DNA of 64,000 bases from Pararhizobium sp. IMCC3301 (GTDB lineage: Bacteria; Pseudomonadota; Alphaproteobacteria; Rhizobiales; GCA-2746425): positions 2,447,001-2,511,000 of the forward strand of contig NZ_CP132336.1 in NCBI RefSeq assembly GCF_030758315.1, read 5' to 3'. The notes beneath the pieces are model-generated. The model was not told the DNA's origin, did no database searches, and saw only the letters and a program-made list of their open reading frames with translations. The stretch's first letter is position 1. Every line of letters starts with the position of its first letter. The translations under genes were made by a program, and so were the position numbers. Shown here piece by piece: positions 42,991 to 51,252 of this stretch.

Positions 42991-44166
42991 TCAGCGCTCG
43001 AAAACTTCGACCGCGAGAATAGTCGGCAGGTGGCGCGCGATCTCCAGCCATTCCTCGCCTTCATCGAAGCTGGCAAACACCGAGCCGCTGTTGGTTCCGA
43101 AATAAACCCCTGCCGGATCGCGCTGATCCCCCGTCATCGCCTGACGCAGCACGGTGAAGAAGCAACCCTCCTGAGGCAGACCCTTGCGCAGCGCCTGCCA
43201 GCTTTGACCGCCATCGCGCGAGCGCCACACCGCAGCGGCGGCATCGGGTGGAAAGCGCCCGACCATATCGCCGTTCAGCGGCAGCGTCCAGATTGTATCC
43301 GGATCACGCGGGTGAACCCGGATCGGAAAGCCGAAGGTCGATGGCAGGCCTTCTGTAATGTCATCCCAGTTGCGTCCGCCATCGCGCGAACGCCAGACGC
43401 CGTGGTGGTTCTGCTGGTAAAGCAGATCATGCGCGCCGGGCGCGCGCATCATGTTATGGACACAGTGACCGGTTTCACCGTCACGCGGAGCTGCGGGATG
43501 GTCATGATGGACACAGGCCTCGGCATTCGACAAACGGTTGCGTCTCTGCCAGCTTGCTCCGCCATCTTCGGTCGCAAATACGCCGGCTGCGGAAATACCG
43601 ACCCAGAGCTTTTTCGGATTGGCCGGATCAGCGACAATCGTATGCAGCACCAGTCCGGCAGCGCCCGGGTTCCAATTCTCCGCAGAAGGGTGGTCGGTCA
43701 AAGCTTCCACACGGTGCCATGTTTTGCCGCGATCCTCGCTGGCCAGAAGGCCTGCAGGCTTGGTGCCGGCGTAAAGCGTGCCATGGGCAAAGCAGAGCGA
43801 CCAGATTTGAGCGAAATCCGCGTTGAACGGCAATGCGTCTTCGGTCCAGCCAATCATTTTGGCAAAGTCGGCATCTTTGGCGGCCCAGTCATCCAGTGTG
43901 CCTCTGGTAAGCCTGACAAGCTGCCAGGTTTCACCCGCATCTTCCGAACGCCAGATGCCAGCGCCATGCCAGTCGCCGCCACCGCCGGCCCACAGCGTGC
44001 CGGTTGCCGGGTCTCCGACGATATGATTGATCGGCCAGCCATCGCAGAACGGGCCTGTCACTTTCCAGCCGCTGCGGCCGGTTCCGCCGGAAATCAAAAA
44101 GGCACCTTTGGTGGTGGCGGCCAAGACGGTCAAGACGGTCAAGTCGGTCAGGGTGCTTGAAGACAT
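42991..44166 (-). CDS. Asp-box/BNR-repeat beta-propeller protein (sialidase-like fold)
   Basis: 391 residues from ATG 44166, with GGGAG about 10 bases upstream. Six Asp-boxes are visible in order: RSEDAGETW, SEDRGKTW, TEDGGASW, RSRDGGRNW, RSRDGGQSW and SFDEGEEW, consistent with a six- or seven-bladed propeller. There is no signal peptide and no sialidase arginine triad I can recognise, so enzyme activity is doubtful. The family is often called exo-alpha-sialidase or glycosyl hydrolase by fold only. The short linker with LTDLTVLTVL near the start has a TCAAGACGG-type short repeat. Confidence 0.85.
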   Translation of the reverse strand: MSSSTLTDLTVLTVLAATTKGAFLISGGTGRSGWKVTGPFCDGWPINHIVGDPATGTLWAGGGGDWHGAGIWRSEDAGETWQLVRLTRGTLDDWAAKDADFAKMIGWTEDALPFNADFAQIWSLCFAHGTLYAGTKPAGLLASEDRGKTWHRVEALTDHPSAENWNPGAAGLVLHTIVADPANPKKLWVGISAAGVFATEDGGASWQRRNRLSNAEACVHHDHPAAPRDGETGHCVHNMMRAPGAHDLLYQQNHHGVWRSRDGGRNWDDITEGLPSTFGFPIRVHPRDPDTIWTLPLNGDMVGRFPPDAAAAVWRSRDGGQSWQALRKGLPQEGCFFTVLRQAMTGDQRDPAGVYFGTNSGSVFASFDEGEEWLEIARHLPTILAVEVFER

Positions 44167-44371
44167 TGATTGTGCACTCCCGTAAATTTTACAGAGATTA
44201 GAACAGATTTTATGAATGTCGAGCCCTTTGACGCTTGGCATCCAGTGCGCAGCCCCGGCATTTCGTTGTCACATTTTCCGCACTGCCGCTGTATAGACTG
44301 GCGGAAACAGGCATTGACGATTGCTGGTTTGCGGCAATATACGCCGGGTCTGTCCCGCGTAAGGAGGAATT

Positions 44372-44833
44372 ATGGAAACGATCTATAGCGATCTGCAACA
44401 ATTGGGTGGCCGGACAGAACTGCCGGTGTCACCGGAGCAGGCTGTAATTGAGCGTGTCGCGAATCCCCAGGCGGATGTGGCTTATTGTGTGCGTTTCACC
44501 GCGCCGGAATTCACCTCGCTGTGTCCGATGACGGGCCAGCCGGATTTCGCCCATCTGGTCATCGATTATGTGCCGGCAGACTGGCTTGTGGAATCCAAAT
44601 CGCTCAAGCTTTTCCTCGGCGCGTTCCGCAATCATGGCGCTTTCCATGAAGATTGCACGGTCTCGATCGCACGGCGGCTGGTCGATTTTCTTGAGCCGCA
44701 ATGGCTTCGGATCGGAGGCTACTGGTATCCGCGCGGCGGCATCCCGATTGATGTGTTCTGGCAAACCGGCACCATGCCGGAGGGGGTCTGGATCCCGGAT
44801 CAGGGTGTCCCTCCCTATCGCGGCAGGGGATGA
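44372..44833 (+). CDS. queF: PreQ0 reductase (NADPH-dependent 7-cyano-7-deazaguanine reductase)
   Basis: 153 residues, the short unimodular QueF type. The active site is complete: C51 in [17 protein letters not shown] forms the thioimide with preQ0, D58 is the proton donor, and [20 protein letters not shown] is the NADPH-binding signature. AAGGAGG lies 6 bases upstream of the ATG. It makes preQ1 for queuosine in tRNA. No preQ1 riboswitch was seen upstream. Confidence 0.96.
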   Translation: METIYSDLQQLGGRTELPVSPEQAVIERVANPQADVAYCVRFTAPEFTSLCPMTGQPDFAHLVIDYVPADWLVESKSLKLFLGAFRNHGAFHEDCTVSIARRLVDFLEPQWLRIGGYWYPRGGIPIDVFWQTGTMPEGVWIPDQGVPPYRGRG

Positions 44834-44876
44834 CGTGGTCGTAAATGCAAGCAAATAGGCGGCCGACCTTGCCGGA

Positions 44877-45170
44877 TCAGTCGCGCGATTTCATCAGCCG
44901 CAGGAAGAACCAAACCGGTACTACAATCACCGCGCCCAGCGCGATATAGCCGAGAAAATCACCCAGCGAATTGAAGACGCTGATAAAGGCGCGTTCGATA
45001 AAGTCTATCAGCGTGCGGATCAGCTCCAGTGGTTGCAGCTGGAATGCCGACAGCACAAAGCCGACCACCAGCGACAGAATGATCAGCCGCACAGCCACCC
45101 GCAAAGGCGTATCGCCAAGAAAACGGTCCAGTCCGGAGCGCCTGTCATTCAGGGAATTTGGATCGGTCAT
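44877..45170 (-). CDS. DUF6460-like small membrane protein
   Basis: 97 residues with a soluble start (RFLGDTPLRVAVRLIILSLV) and two helices (about 25-45 and 70-90: LGYIALGAVIVVPVWFFL). It matches the short DUF6460 type found beside MscS channels in Hyphomicrobiales. Its start overlaps the MscS stop by 4 bases (ATGA), so it may be an accessory of the channel. No enzymatic motif. Confidence 0.75.
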   Translation of the reverse strand: MTDPNSLNDRRSGLDRFLGDTPLRVAVRLIILSLVVGFVLSAFQLQPLELIRTLIDFIERAFISVFNSLGDFLGYIALGAVIVVPVWFFLRLMKSRD

Positions 45171-45988
45171 TCAGAACCCTTATGAATTTCCACCTGATGT
45201 GGGTATGGAATGGTGATTCCGCCAGCATCAAATGCTTCTTTGACCTTTTTCAGCAGCGAGAAATTGAATTCCCAGTAATCACCGGTATTGCACCAGACCC
45301 GCAATTGCAGATCCACTGATGAATCGTTCAGCGTGGTCACCCGCACCCATGGCTCGGGCTCGCTCTTGGCGCGCTCATCTTCTTTGACCACATCCACAAT
45401 GATGCCGATCGCCTTGTCGATATCATCATCATAATCAATCCCGAAAGTGATATCCAGCCGCCTGGTTTCCTTGCGCGAAAAATTGGTGATGGTCGACCCC
45501 CAGGCATCGCCATTCGGCACGATCACCTGGACGTTCTGCGGCGTGACAAGTTGGGTGAAAAACAGATTGATATCTTCCACGGTACCGCTTTCGCCAGCGA
45601 TGGAGACATATTCATACAATTTATAGGGCCGGAACAGAACCAGCATCACACCGGCTGCGACATGAGACAGGGTGCCCTGCAAGGCCAGGCCGATAGCCAG
45701 AGTGGTGGCACCCAGAACCGCAACCAGGCTGGTTGCTTCAAAACCGAACAATTGCAGCACGGCGATGATGACGAATACCAGAACCAGATAATAGGCAATC
45801 GTCGACAGAAACACGCCCAATGTGCTGTCCACCCGGGTACTGGCCACCGCGCGTTTGCGAATAAAGCTTTTGATGAACCCGGCTGCCCAGAATCCGAGCA
45901 CGAGAAACAGGATCGCCTGTGCGACGCTCCACAGAAAGGGAGCAACGTTTGAGGCGATTGACTGGGCGAGTTGGGCGGCGTCTTCCAT
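45167..45988 (-). CDS. Small-conductance mechanosensitive channel (MscS family)
   Basis: 273 residues. Three N-terminal helices, the pore-lining helix GATTLAIGLALQGTLSHVAA followed by GVMLVLFRPYKLYEYVSIAG, the beta domain FTQLVTPQNVQVIVPNG with ITNFSR, and a C-terminal alpha/beta domain ending ITIPYPHQVEI. The size matches E. coli MscS (286). It relieves moderate osmotic stress. Operon with the DUF6460 gene. Confidence 0.94.
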   Translation of the reverse strand: MEDAAQLAQSIASNVAPFLWSVAQAILFLVLGFWAAGFIKSFIRKRAVASTRVDSTLGVFLSTIAYYLVLVFVIIAVLQLFGFEATSLVAVLGATTLAIGLALQGTLSHVAAGVMLVLFRPYKLYEYVSIAGESGTVEDINLFFTQLVTPQNVQVIVPNGDAWGSTITNFSRKETRRLDITFGIDYDDDIDKAIGIIVDVVKEDERAKSEPEPWVRVTTLNDSSVDLQLRVWCNTGDYWEFNFSLLKKVKEAFDAGGITIPYPHQVEIHKGSE

Positions 45989-46291
45989 GAATAATCTTCC
46001 GGCAAAGGGTTGGCTGCGCCTACATAGAGCACTTTGTGTCGATGTTGAAGCATTTGATCACCCGCTTCACCGCGACCACGATTCTCTGACGCGGCCATGT
46101 TGGCAGAGGTCTGGCATGGAAACGCAATCGACAGAACATTGGTTCACATGGTGAAACCGGAAATTGTATATTGATATTTTTCATGGTCTGTGGCATCGGT
46201 AGATTATCGTCCGGATCACCGTCGCGGCAACCCCTGCGAGCGCCTGCCTGGCGACGAACCGGCGACCAGCCTGAAAAAATTGGACCGCAAA
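45989..46291. other. Divergent gap between mscS and the IclR operon
   Basis: About 300 bases with no gene I can support. The IclR reading frame stays open upstream to GTG 46190, but that part is not conserved in style. The gap contains the TTCAC-N3-GTGAA palindrome at 46143 and an AT-rich stretch after it (46160-46185) suitable for a promoter. Confidence 0.45.
46143..46155. promoter_or_regulatory. Candidate IclR operator, site 1
   Basis: TTCAC-ATG-GTGAA is a perfect 5-bp inverted repeat with a 3-base centre, 137 bases before the IclR start. A site of the same design lies at 51177-51191 inside the cluster (TATCAC-TAT-GTGATA). A shared TCAC-N3-GTGA core in two gaps of one operon supports binding by the operon's own IclR protein. 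Confidence 0.5.
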
Positions 46292-47074
46292 ATGGCCGGC
46301 AATGAAAGTTCCAAAGTACAAGTCATTGATCGCGCCGTGGAACTTCTCAATTCTCTGTCCCGCTACCCGGACGGCGTGACGCTGACGGAGTTGAGCCAGT
46401 ATACCGGCTTTCACAAGGCGACCGTGCTGCGCTTCCTCAAATCACTCGAGATCAACGGTCTTGTCGAGCAGGAGCGCAACGGCAAACAATGGACATTGGG
46501 CGCAGGTCTGTTCCAAATCGCGTCGCGCGGCAGACGCGGTAACGATTTGCGCGAAATTGCCCGCCCGGTCATGGAACGCACCTGCCGCGATATCGGAGAG
46601 ACGGTGCAACTGGCTATATTGAGTGGCTGTGATGTGATTTACGTCGAAAAGGTGGAGCCGGAAAATCTCGATCTCAGAATCAATACGCAGATAGGCACTC
46701 GGCGCCCGATTCACAGTACGGCCCTTGGCAAGGTTCTGGTGGCGGATTTGCCCTGGAGCGAGGTCGAGCAGATTTTGCAAACATCCGGTATGCCGGCGAA
46801 AACGCAGCAGACAATCCGCGATCCGAAGGTGTTTCGCACCGAATTGGACAAGGTGCGTCAGGCCGGGTTTTCCGTTGATGATCATGAATTCAACGAACTC
46901 GTGATCTGCGCCGCAGCCCCGTTGCGCAATGCCTCGGGAAGTATTGTCGCCGGATTGAGTATTTCGACATTCGGCAGCGATTCCGCTTCACAGCGGTTTG
47001 CCGGCATCATCAAAGCGGTCAATGCTGCGGCCGGGCAGATATCGGGGAAACTCGGATACCGGAAGGTGAGCTGA
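46292..47074 (+). CDS. IclR-family regulator of the amino-sugar-like catabolic operon
   Basis: 260 residues from ATG 46292. N-terminal winged HTH (VQVIDRAVELLNSLSRYPDG; LTELSQYTGFHKATVLRFLK), then an effector domain with GETVQLAILSGCDVIYVEKV, RRPIHSTALGKVLVADLPW and FNELVICAAAPLRNASGSIV. The upstream in-frame GTG 46190 would add 34 non-family residues. First gene of a same-strand run to 59681; RidA starts 2 bases later. IclR proteins may repress or activate; the ligand is likely an intermediate of the pathway. Confidence 0.9.
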   Translation: MAGNESSKVQVIDRAVELLNSLSRYPDGVTLTELSQYTGFHKATVLRFLKSLEINGLVEQERNGKQWTLGAGLFQIASRGRRGNDLREIARPVMERTCRDIGETVQLAILSGCDVIYVEKVEPENLDLRINTQIGTRRPIHSTALGKVLVADLPWSEVEQILQTSGMPAKTQQTIRDPKVFRTELDKVRQAGFSVDDHEFNELVICAAAPLRNASGSIVAGLSISTFGSDSASQRFAGIIKAVNAAAGQISGKLGYRKVS

Positions 47075-47075
47075 C

Positions 47076-47564
47076 ATGACGCAAACAAGCATAATCGGCA
47101 AAGATGGCAGTCGGGAGCGGCTGGAAGCGCTCGGCATTGATCTGCCGGTTCTGGCGGCACCGCTAAACGCCTATGTCGACGCCGTGCTGGATAATGGTCT
47201 GCTGTATCTGTCGGGCAAGGGGCCGCGGCGCCCTGACGGCAGCCGCAGAGTGGGCAAGGTCGGCGGTGATGTCTCTGTCGAAGAGGCCAGCGAGGATGCC
47301 CGTATAACCGGCATCAATCTGCTGGCGGCAATCCAGGCGGCAATCGGTTCATTGGAAAAAGTCGAGCGCGTCGTCAAGGTGCTGGCGCTGGTCAATGCCG
47401 TGCCGGAATTTGCCGATCACCCCAAGGTCATTGACTCATTTTCCTCCCTGATGGTCGATGTCTTCGGCGACAAAGGCCGCCATGCGCGTTCCGCTTTTGG
47501 TGTCGGCAGTCTGCCAAACCGTATGACGATCGAGATAGAGATGATCGTGCGGGTCGCGCAGTGA
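47076..47564 (+). CDS. RidA/YjgF-family protein (enamine/imine deaminase)
   Basis: 162 residues. GIDLPVLAAPLNAYVDAVLD, LYLSGKGPRRPDG, INLLAAIQAAIGSLEKVERV and SAFGVGSLPNRMTIEIEMIV place it in the longer RidA subgroup. RidA hydrolyses reactive enamines/imines released by PLP enzymes. It is co-encoded with the PLP enzyme at 51253, which would release such an intermediate if it is a dehydratase. The subgroup lacks the exact RidA core, so activity is inferred. A GTGA overlap couples it to the next gene. Confidence 0.85.
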   Translation: MTQTSIIGKDGSRERLEALGIDLPVLAAPLNAYVDAVLDNGLLYLSGKGPRRPDGSRRVGKVGGDVSVEEASEDARITGINLLAAIQAAIGSLEKVERVVKVLALVNAVPEFADHPKVIDSFSSLMVDVFGDKGRHARSAFGVGSLPNRMTIEIEMIVRVAQ

Positions 47565-48439
47565 ACCCGATGGTCACGCTTTCGCACGGTGGATCAAGTC
47601 TGCAGGTCAGGCCGCTGGGCGCCGAATTGACTTCCTGGAACGTCGATGGTCTGGAGCTGTTGTGGCAGGCAGACCCCGATTTCTGGCCGCGCTCGTCACC
47701 AATTCTGTTCCCGGTGGTTGGCCAGTGCGTCGGAAGTGCGATCCGCATCGGCGATCAGAGCTATCCGATGAGCCGCCATGGCTTTGCCTCGCAGATGCCG
47801 TTCGCGACGATGGATTGCACCGACAACGCCGCCCACTTTCTGCTCACCGATACGCCTGAGACCTGGCAGCATTTCCCCTTCGCCTTCGAGCTCAAGGTCA
47901 GCTATCGTCTTGAGGCGGCTTCCGTCACCTGTGCCTTTTCCGTTACCAATACCGGTGCCGAACCGATGCCCTATGCGCTCGGCCTGCATCCGGGATTCAA
48001 CTGGCCGGACAGGAATACCGGCAGCGACGCGAAAATCATATTTGAAGCCCTTGAACCTTCCAGCGTGCCGGTGATTACAGCGGATGGTTTTTTCACGGAC
48101 AACGTGCGACGGCTCGAACTCGATGGCAACACACTGGCCTTGTCGGAGCGCAATCTCGGTTCCGAAGCGCTGTGTTTTCTGAACGCGAAAAGTCGCGCGC
48201 TGACATTCTGCCAAAATGACCGGCCTTCAATTACAATTGCCAATGACGGCTTCCCTCACTTTGCTATCTGGACCAGGCCGGAAGCGCCATTTCTGTCAAT
48301 CGAGAGCTGGACGGGACACGGCGATCCGGCTGGTTTTGCCGGGGCGTTTCGGGAAAAGCCGTCTCTGCGCGCTCTTCAACCCGGCGTCAGCCGGCAGGAT
48401 ATCGTCCGCTTCAGCTGCGGCGAGGTCCATCATGGTTGA
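47561..48439 (+). CDS. Aldose 1-epimerase (galactose mutarotase-like)
   Basis: 292 residues, beta-sandwich mutarotase fold: RPLGAELTSWNVDGLELLWQ near the start, PMSRHGFASQMPF with a likely catalytic histidine, and PYALGLHPGFNWP with the second. It interconverts anomers so that the free aldose suits the dehydrogenase of the same operon. Starts at GTG 47561 overlapping the RidA stop, or at ATG 47570. Its end overlaps the SMP-30 start by 8 bases. Confidence 0.88.
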   Translation: MNPMVTLSHGGSSLQVRPLGAELTSWNVDGLELLWQADPDFWPRSSPILFPVVGQCVGSAIRIGDQSYPMSRHGFASQMPFATMDCTDNAAHFLLTDTPETWQHFPFAFELKVSYRLEAASVTCAFSVTNTGAEPMPYALGLHPGFNWPDRNTGSDAKIIFEALEPSSVPVITADGFFTDNVRRLELDGNTLALSERNLGSEALCFLNAKSRALTFCQNDRPSITIANDGFPHFAIWTRPEAPFLSIESWTGHGDPAGFAGAFREKPSLRALQPGVSRQDIVRFSCGEVHHG

Positions 48440-49328
48440 GGTCTCGGTCGTTACGAATGAACCCGATTGTCTGGGAGAAGCGCCGCAATGGCATGCCGGC
48501 GAAAACAGACTGTACTGGGTCGATTCCTTTGCTCCGGCAATCAGGTCTCTCGATCCGGATGACGGCAATGTCACCTCATTCCCGCTGCCGGCAGACATTG
48601 GGTCATTTGTCTTTGCCAGGGACGGAAGTCTGGTCGCCGGTATGCGCGGCGGGTTCCATCGCATCGATCTTGCAAATGGCTCGGTGGAACCACTCGCCAA
48701 TCCGCTTGGTGCTGATCCGCGAATGATGCTCAATGACGGCAAGTGTGACCGGCGCGGCCGCTATTGGTGCGGCAGCGTTCATTCCGATTTTATCGGTCGG
48801 CCAGCCGCATTATTCCGGCTCGACCCGGATCTTTCGGTCCGCGAAATGGACAATGGTTTTATTATCGGCAATGGCATCGCATTCTCCCCGGATGACACGC
48901 GGATGTATTTTGCCGACAGCCGGGACGAAACCGTCTGGGTCTACGATTTCGATATTGCAACAGGAGCGATATCGAACCGCCGGCTGTTTTTCTCGACCCG
49001 CACAATCGAGGGCCGGGTTGACGGAGCCGCCTGCGATACCAATGGAAATTACTGGTGTGCCCTGGTTCATGGCGGCGAGGTTGGCTGCATTTCTCCGGAA
49101 GGGGAGCTGATTGAGCGCATTGCGGTGCCATGCCGTCACCCCACCATGGTTGCCTTTGGCGGACCCGACCGCACGGATCTTTATGTGACGAGTGCAACCG
49201 CAATGCTGGATAAGAGCGAGCGCGGCGAGTGGCCGGATGCGGGCAAATTGTTCCGCATTACCGGTCATGGAGCGAAGGGATTGCCCGAACCCGTGTTTGA
49301 TCACGATTTTACTGTCGAGACAGGATAA
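48432..49328 (+). CDS. SMP-30/gluconolactonase-family lactonase
   Basis: 298 residues; six-bladed propeller of the SMP-30 family. Metal-site motifs are present: CLGEAPQWHAGENRLYWVD (glutamate), MMLNDGKCDRRGRYWCGS (asparagine), and NGIAFSPDDTRMYFADS (asparagine and aspartate). These enzymes open sugar lactones to aldonic acids. The ATG at 48432 overlaps the epimerase gene. In this operon it would follow a sugar dehydrogenase. Confidence 0.9.
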   Translation: MVEVSVVTNEPDCLGEAPQWHAGENRLYWVDSFAPAIRSLDPDDGNVTSFPLPADIGSFVFARDGSLVAGMRGGFHRIDLANGSVEPLANPLGADPRMMLNDGKCDRRGRYWCGSVHSDFIGRPAALFRLDPDLSVREMDNGFIIGNGIAFSPDDTRMYFADSRDETVWVYDFDIATGAISNRRLFFSTRTIEGRVDGAACDTNGNYWCALVHGGEVGCISPEGELIERIAVPCRHPTMVAFGGPDRTDLYVTSATAMLDKSERGEWPDAGKLFRITGHGAKGLPEPVFDHDFTVETG

Positions 49329-49334
49329 ACCATT

Positions 49335-50006
49335 ATGCCAACAGTTCTGATCACCGGCTGCGATAGCGGAATTGGCCGGGAATTTGCCCAGCAATATGAC
49401 GCCGAGGGCTGGGACGTGATTGCGAGCTATCGCGATATCAGCAATGCGTTGCCATCCGGCAAACGCCTCCGCAATATTGCACTTGATCTGACCCGGGATG
49501 ACGATTTTGCGGCGCTGCCCGCGGCGCTCGACGGCGCACCGGTCGATCTTCTGGTATCAAATGCCGGTGTTGGTCTCGACATCAAACGCCTCGGCGCCCT
49601 CGATTTCAATTATGTCCGTACCATGTATGAGATCAATGCCATCGGCCCGTTGCGTCTGATCGAGACGCTGGTGGACAATCTTGCCGCCAGTGACATGCGC
49701 CGGATTGCCTCCATCACCAGCCGCATGGGCTGTATCGGCCTCAATCTGTCAGGAGGGCATTACGGCTATCGCGCCAGCAAGGCCGGCATCAACGCCATGA
49801 TGCGCAGTCTGGCAATCGATCTTTTCCCCCGTGGCATAACGGTTGTGTCGATACATCCCGGCTGGGTTGATACAGCGGGCGGTGGGGGCAATGCGGCAGT
49901 CCCGGTTGGCGAGAGCGTTTCGTCAATGCGCAAATTGATCCACCATCTCGGCAACCATGAGACCGGACAGATTTTCAGTTATGATGGAACACCCCTGCCA
50001 TGGTGA
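49335..50006 (+). CDS. Short-chain dehydrogenase/reductase
   Basis: 223 residues. TVLITGCDSGIGREFA (NAD(P) loop), DLLVSNAGVGLDIK, SITSRMGCIGL with the catalytic serine and YGYRASKAGINAMMRS (YxxxK), then HPGWVDTAGGGGN. It is short but complete. It may oxidise the imported sugar or an intermediate; the Gfo/Idh protein of the operon could do the same step. Overlaps the amidohydrolase start by 7 bases. Confidence 0.88.
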   Translation: MPTVLITGCDSGIGREFAQQYDAEGWDVIASYRDISNALPSGKRLRNIALDLTRDDDFAALPAALDGAPVDLLVSNAGVGLDIKRLGALDFNYVRTMYEINAIGPLRLIETLVDNLAASDMRRIASITSRMGCIGLNLSGGHYGYRASKAGINAMMRSLAIDLFPRGITVVSIHPGWVDTAGGGGNAAVPVGESVSSMRKLIHHLGNHETGQIFSYDGTPLPW

Positions 50007-51175
50007 GTTCAAAACCGAAATGGGATGTGCTGATTGCGGGCGGAAGGGTTATCGATCCCAAAAACGCGGTCGATACACAGCTTGATATCGCCATCAGCGA
50101 GGGTTCGATCGCGTCGGTTGGCACCGGATTATCGCGCAGCAATGCTGACTCAGTCATCGAGGCGGATGGCATGCTGGTGGTTCCCGGCCTGATCGATCTG
50201 CATACCCACATCTATCACAAGGCAACCGCCTATGGGGTCGATCCTGAACCCATCGCCCGGCGCTCCGGTGTGGTGACCATGGTGGATGCGGGAAGTGCGG
50301 GCGCCGGAAATTTCGCCGGGCTGAGGGATTTCATTTTTGCACGCTCACCGCTCCGGCTGCTGGCCTATGTCAACATTTCCTATCCAGGCATATTTGCGTT
50401 TGATCGCGATTTTGTTGTCGGCGAAGCGGCCGTGCGGGAATTGCTGTCGGTCGATCATTGCGTGGCTGCGGTGCAGGAAAACATTGATCTGGTGGTTGGC
50501 GTGAAAGTCCGCCTGGGGGCAAATACATCCGGAGATCTCGGCCTGCTGGCGCTGGACCGTGCGATTGAGGCGGCAGAGCGTGTCGGCTTGCCGGTGATGG
50601 CCCATATCGGAAAACCGCCCCCGACCTATGCCGAGATTCTCGCGCGTCTGCGCCCGGGCGATATTCTGACCCATTGTTTCCGGCCGGCGCCAAATGCCCC
50701 GGTGGACACGAGAGGCGACGTGTTGCCGGCACTCATTGAGGCGCGCGCAAGGGGTGTGTTGTTCGACATTGGCCACGGCATGGGAGCCTTCGGATTTAAG
50801 AGCGCGGAATCGGCCATTTCACACGGCTTTCTGCCTGACATCATTTCCAGTGATGTTCATGCGCTGTGCGTTGACGGGCCGGCTTTCGACCTGTTGCATA
50901 CGATGAGCAAGCTGATGCATTGCGGTGTTGCCCTTGCCGATGCCATTGCCATGGCGACACATCATCCGGCAACCGCTATGGGACGTCCTGATCTGGGACA
51001 CATCACCATTGGCGGACCCGCTGACCTCACGCTATTAAAACTGGTGAACGTACCGCTTCGCTTTGTCGATGTTCTCGGCCAGGAAAGGATTGGCTCGTCC
51101 CGGCTCAGCCCGTGTGGCGCGTTCGCGGCCGGCCAGTATATTGAAAGCGAGATCCGTGATTTCGAAAGCTTGTAG
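50000..51175 (+). CDS. Deacetylase-type metallo-amidohydrolase
   Basis: 391 residues; amidohydrolase/deacetylase family related to EF_0837/AHA_3915. The full binuclear metal set is visible: LIDLHTHIYHKA (HxH), VVGVKVRLGA (candidate carboxylated lysine), PVMAHIGKPP, ILTHCFRP and IISSDVHALC (aspartate). Starts at ATG 50000 (MVSSKPKWD), within the SDR gene. Family members hydrolyse N-acyl or ester groups on hydroxy/amino acids. Here an N-acetyl-aldonate deacetylase fits the neighbours, but the substrate is unproven. Confidence 0.86.
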   Translation: MVSSKPKWDVLIAGGRVIDPKNAVDTQLDIAISEGSIASVGTGLSRSNADSVIEADGMLVVPGLIDLHTHIYHKATAYGVDPEPIARRSGVVTMVDAGSAGAGNFAGLRDFIFARSPLRLLAYVNISYPGIFAFDRDFVVGEAAVRELLSVDHCVAAVQENIDLVVGVKVRLGANTSGDLGLLALDRAIEAAERVGLPVMAHIGKPPPTYAEILARLRPGDILTHCFRPAPNAPVDTRGDVLPALIEARARGVLFDIGHGMGAFGFKSAESAISHGFLPDIISSDVHALCVDGPAFDLLHTMSKLMHCGVALADAIAMATHHPATAMGRPDLGHITIGGPADLTLLKLVNVPLRFVDVLGQERIGSSRLSPCGAFAAGQYIESEIRDFESL

Positions 51176-51176
51176 T

Positions 51177-51191
51177 ATCACTATGTGATAT
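51177..51191. promoter_or_regulatory. Candidate IclR operator, site 2, and internal promoter region
   Basis: TATCAC-TAT-GTGATA is a perfect 6-bp inverted repeat with a 3-base centre, directly after the amidohydrolase stop. A TTGACA lies downstream near 51199 in an AT-rich stretch before the PLP gene at 51253. It shares its core with the site at 46143, so the second half of the cluster may have its own promoter under the same regulator. Confidence 0.5.
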
Positions 51192-51252
51192 TCAATATTG
51201 ACATGTAATATTAATATTGCGTGACATCGGCAATTCTGTATAGTTCAGACCC

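Noticed and set aside
43030-44160. Plus-strand ORF of 376 codons
   Set aside because: Antisense to the Asp-box protein, whose six repeats are unmistakable.
44242-44371. PreQ1 riboswitch upstream of queF
   Set aside because: I looked for the short preQ1 hairpin with an A-rich tail and found none; only an ordinary AAGGAGG site.
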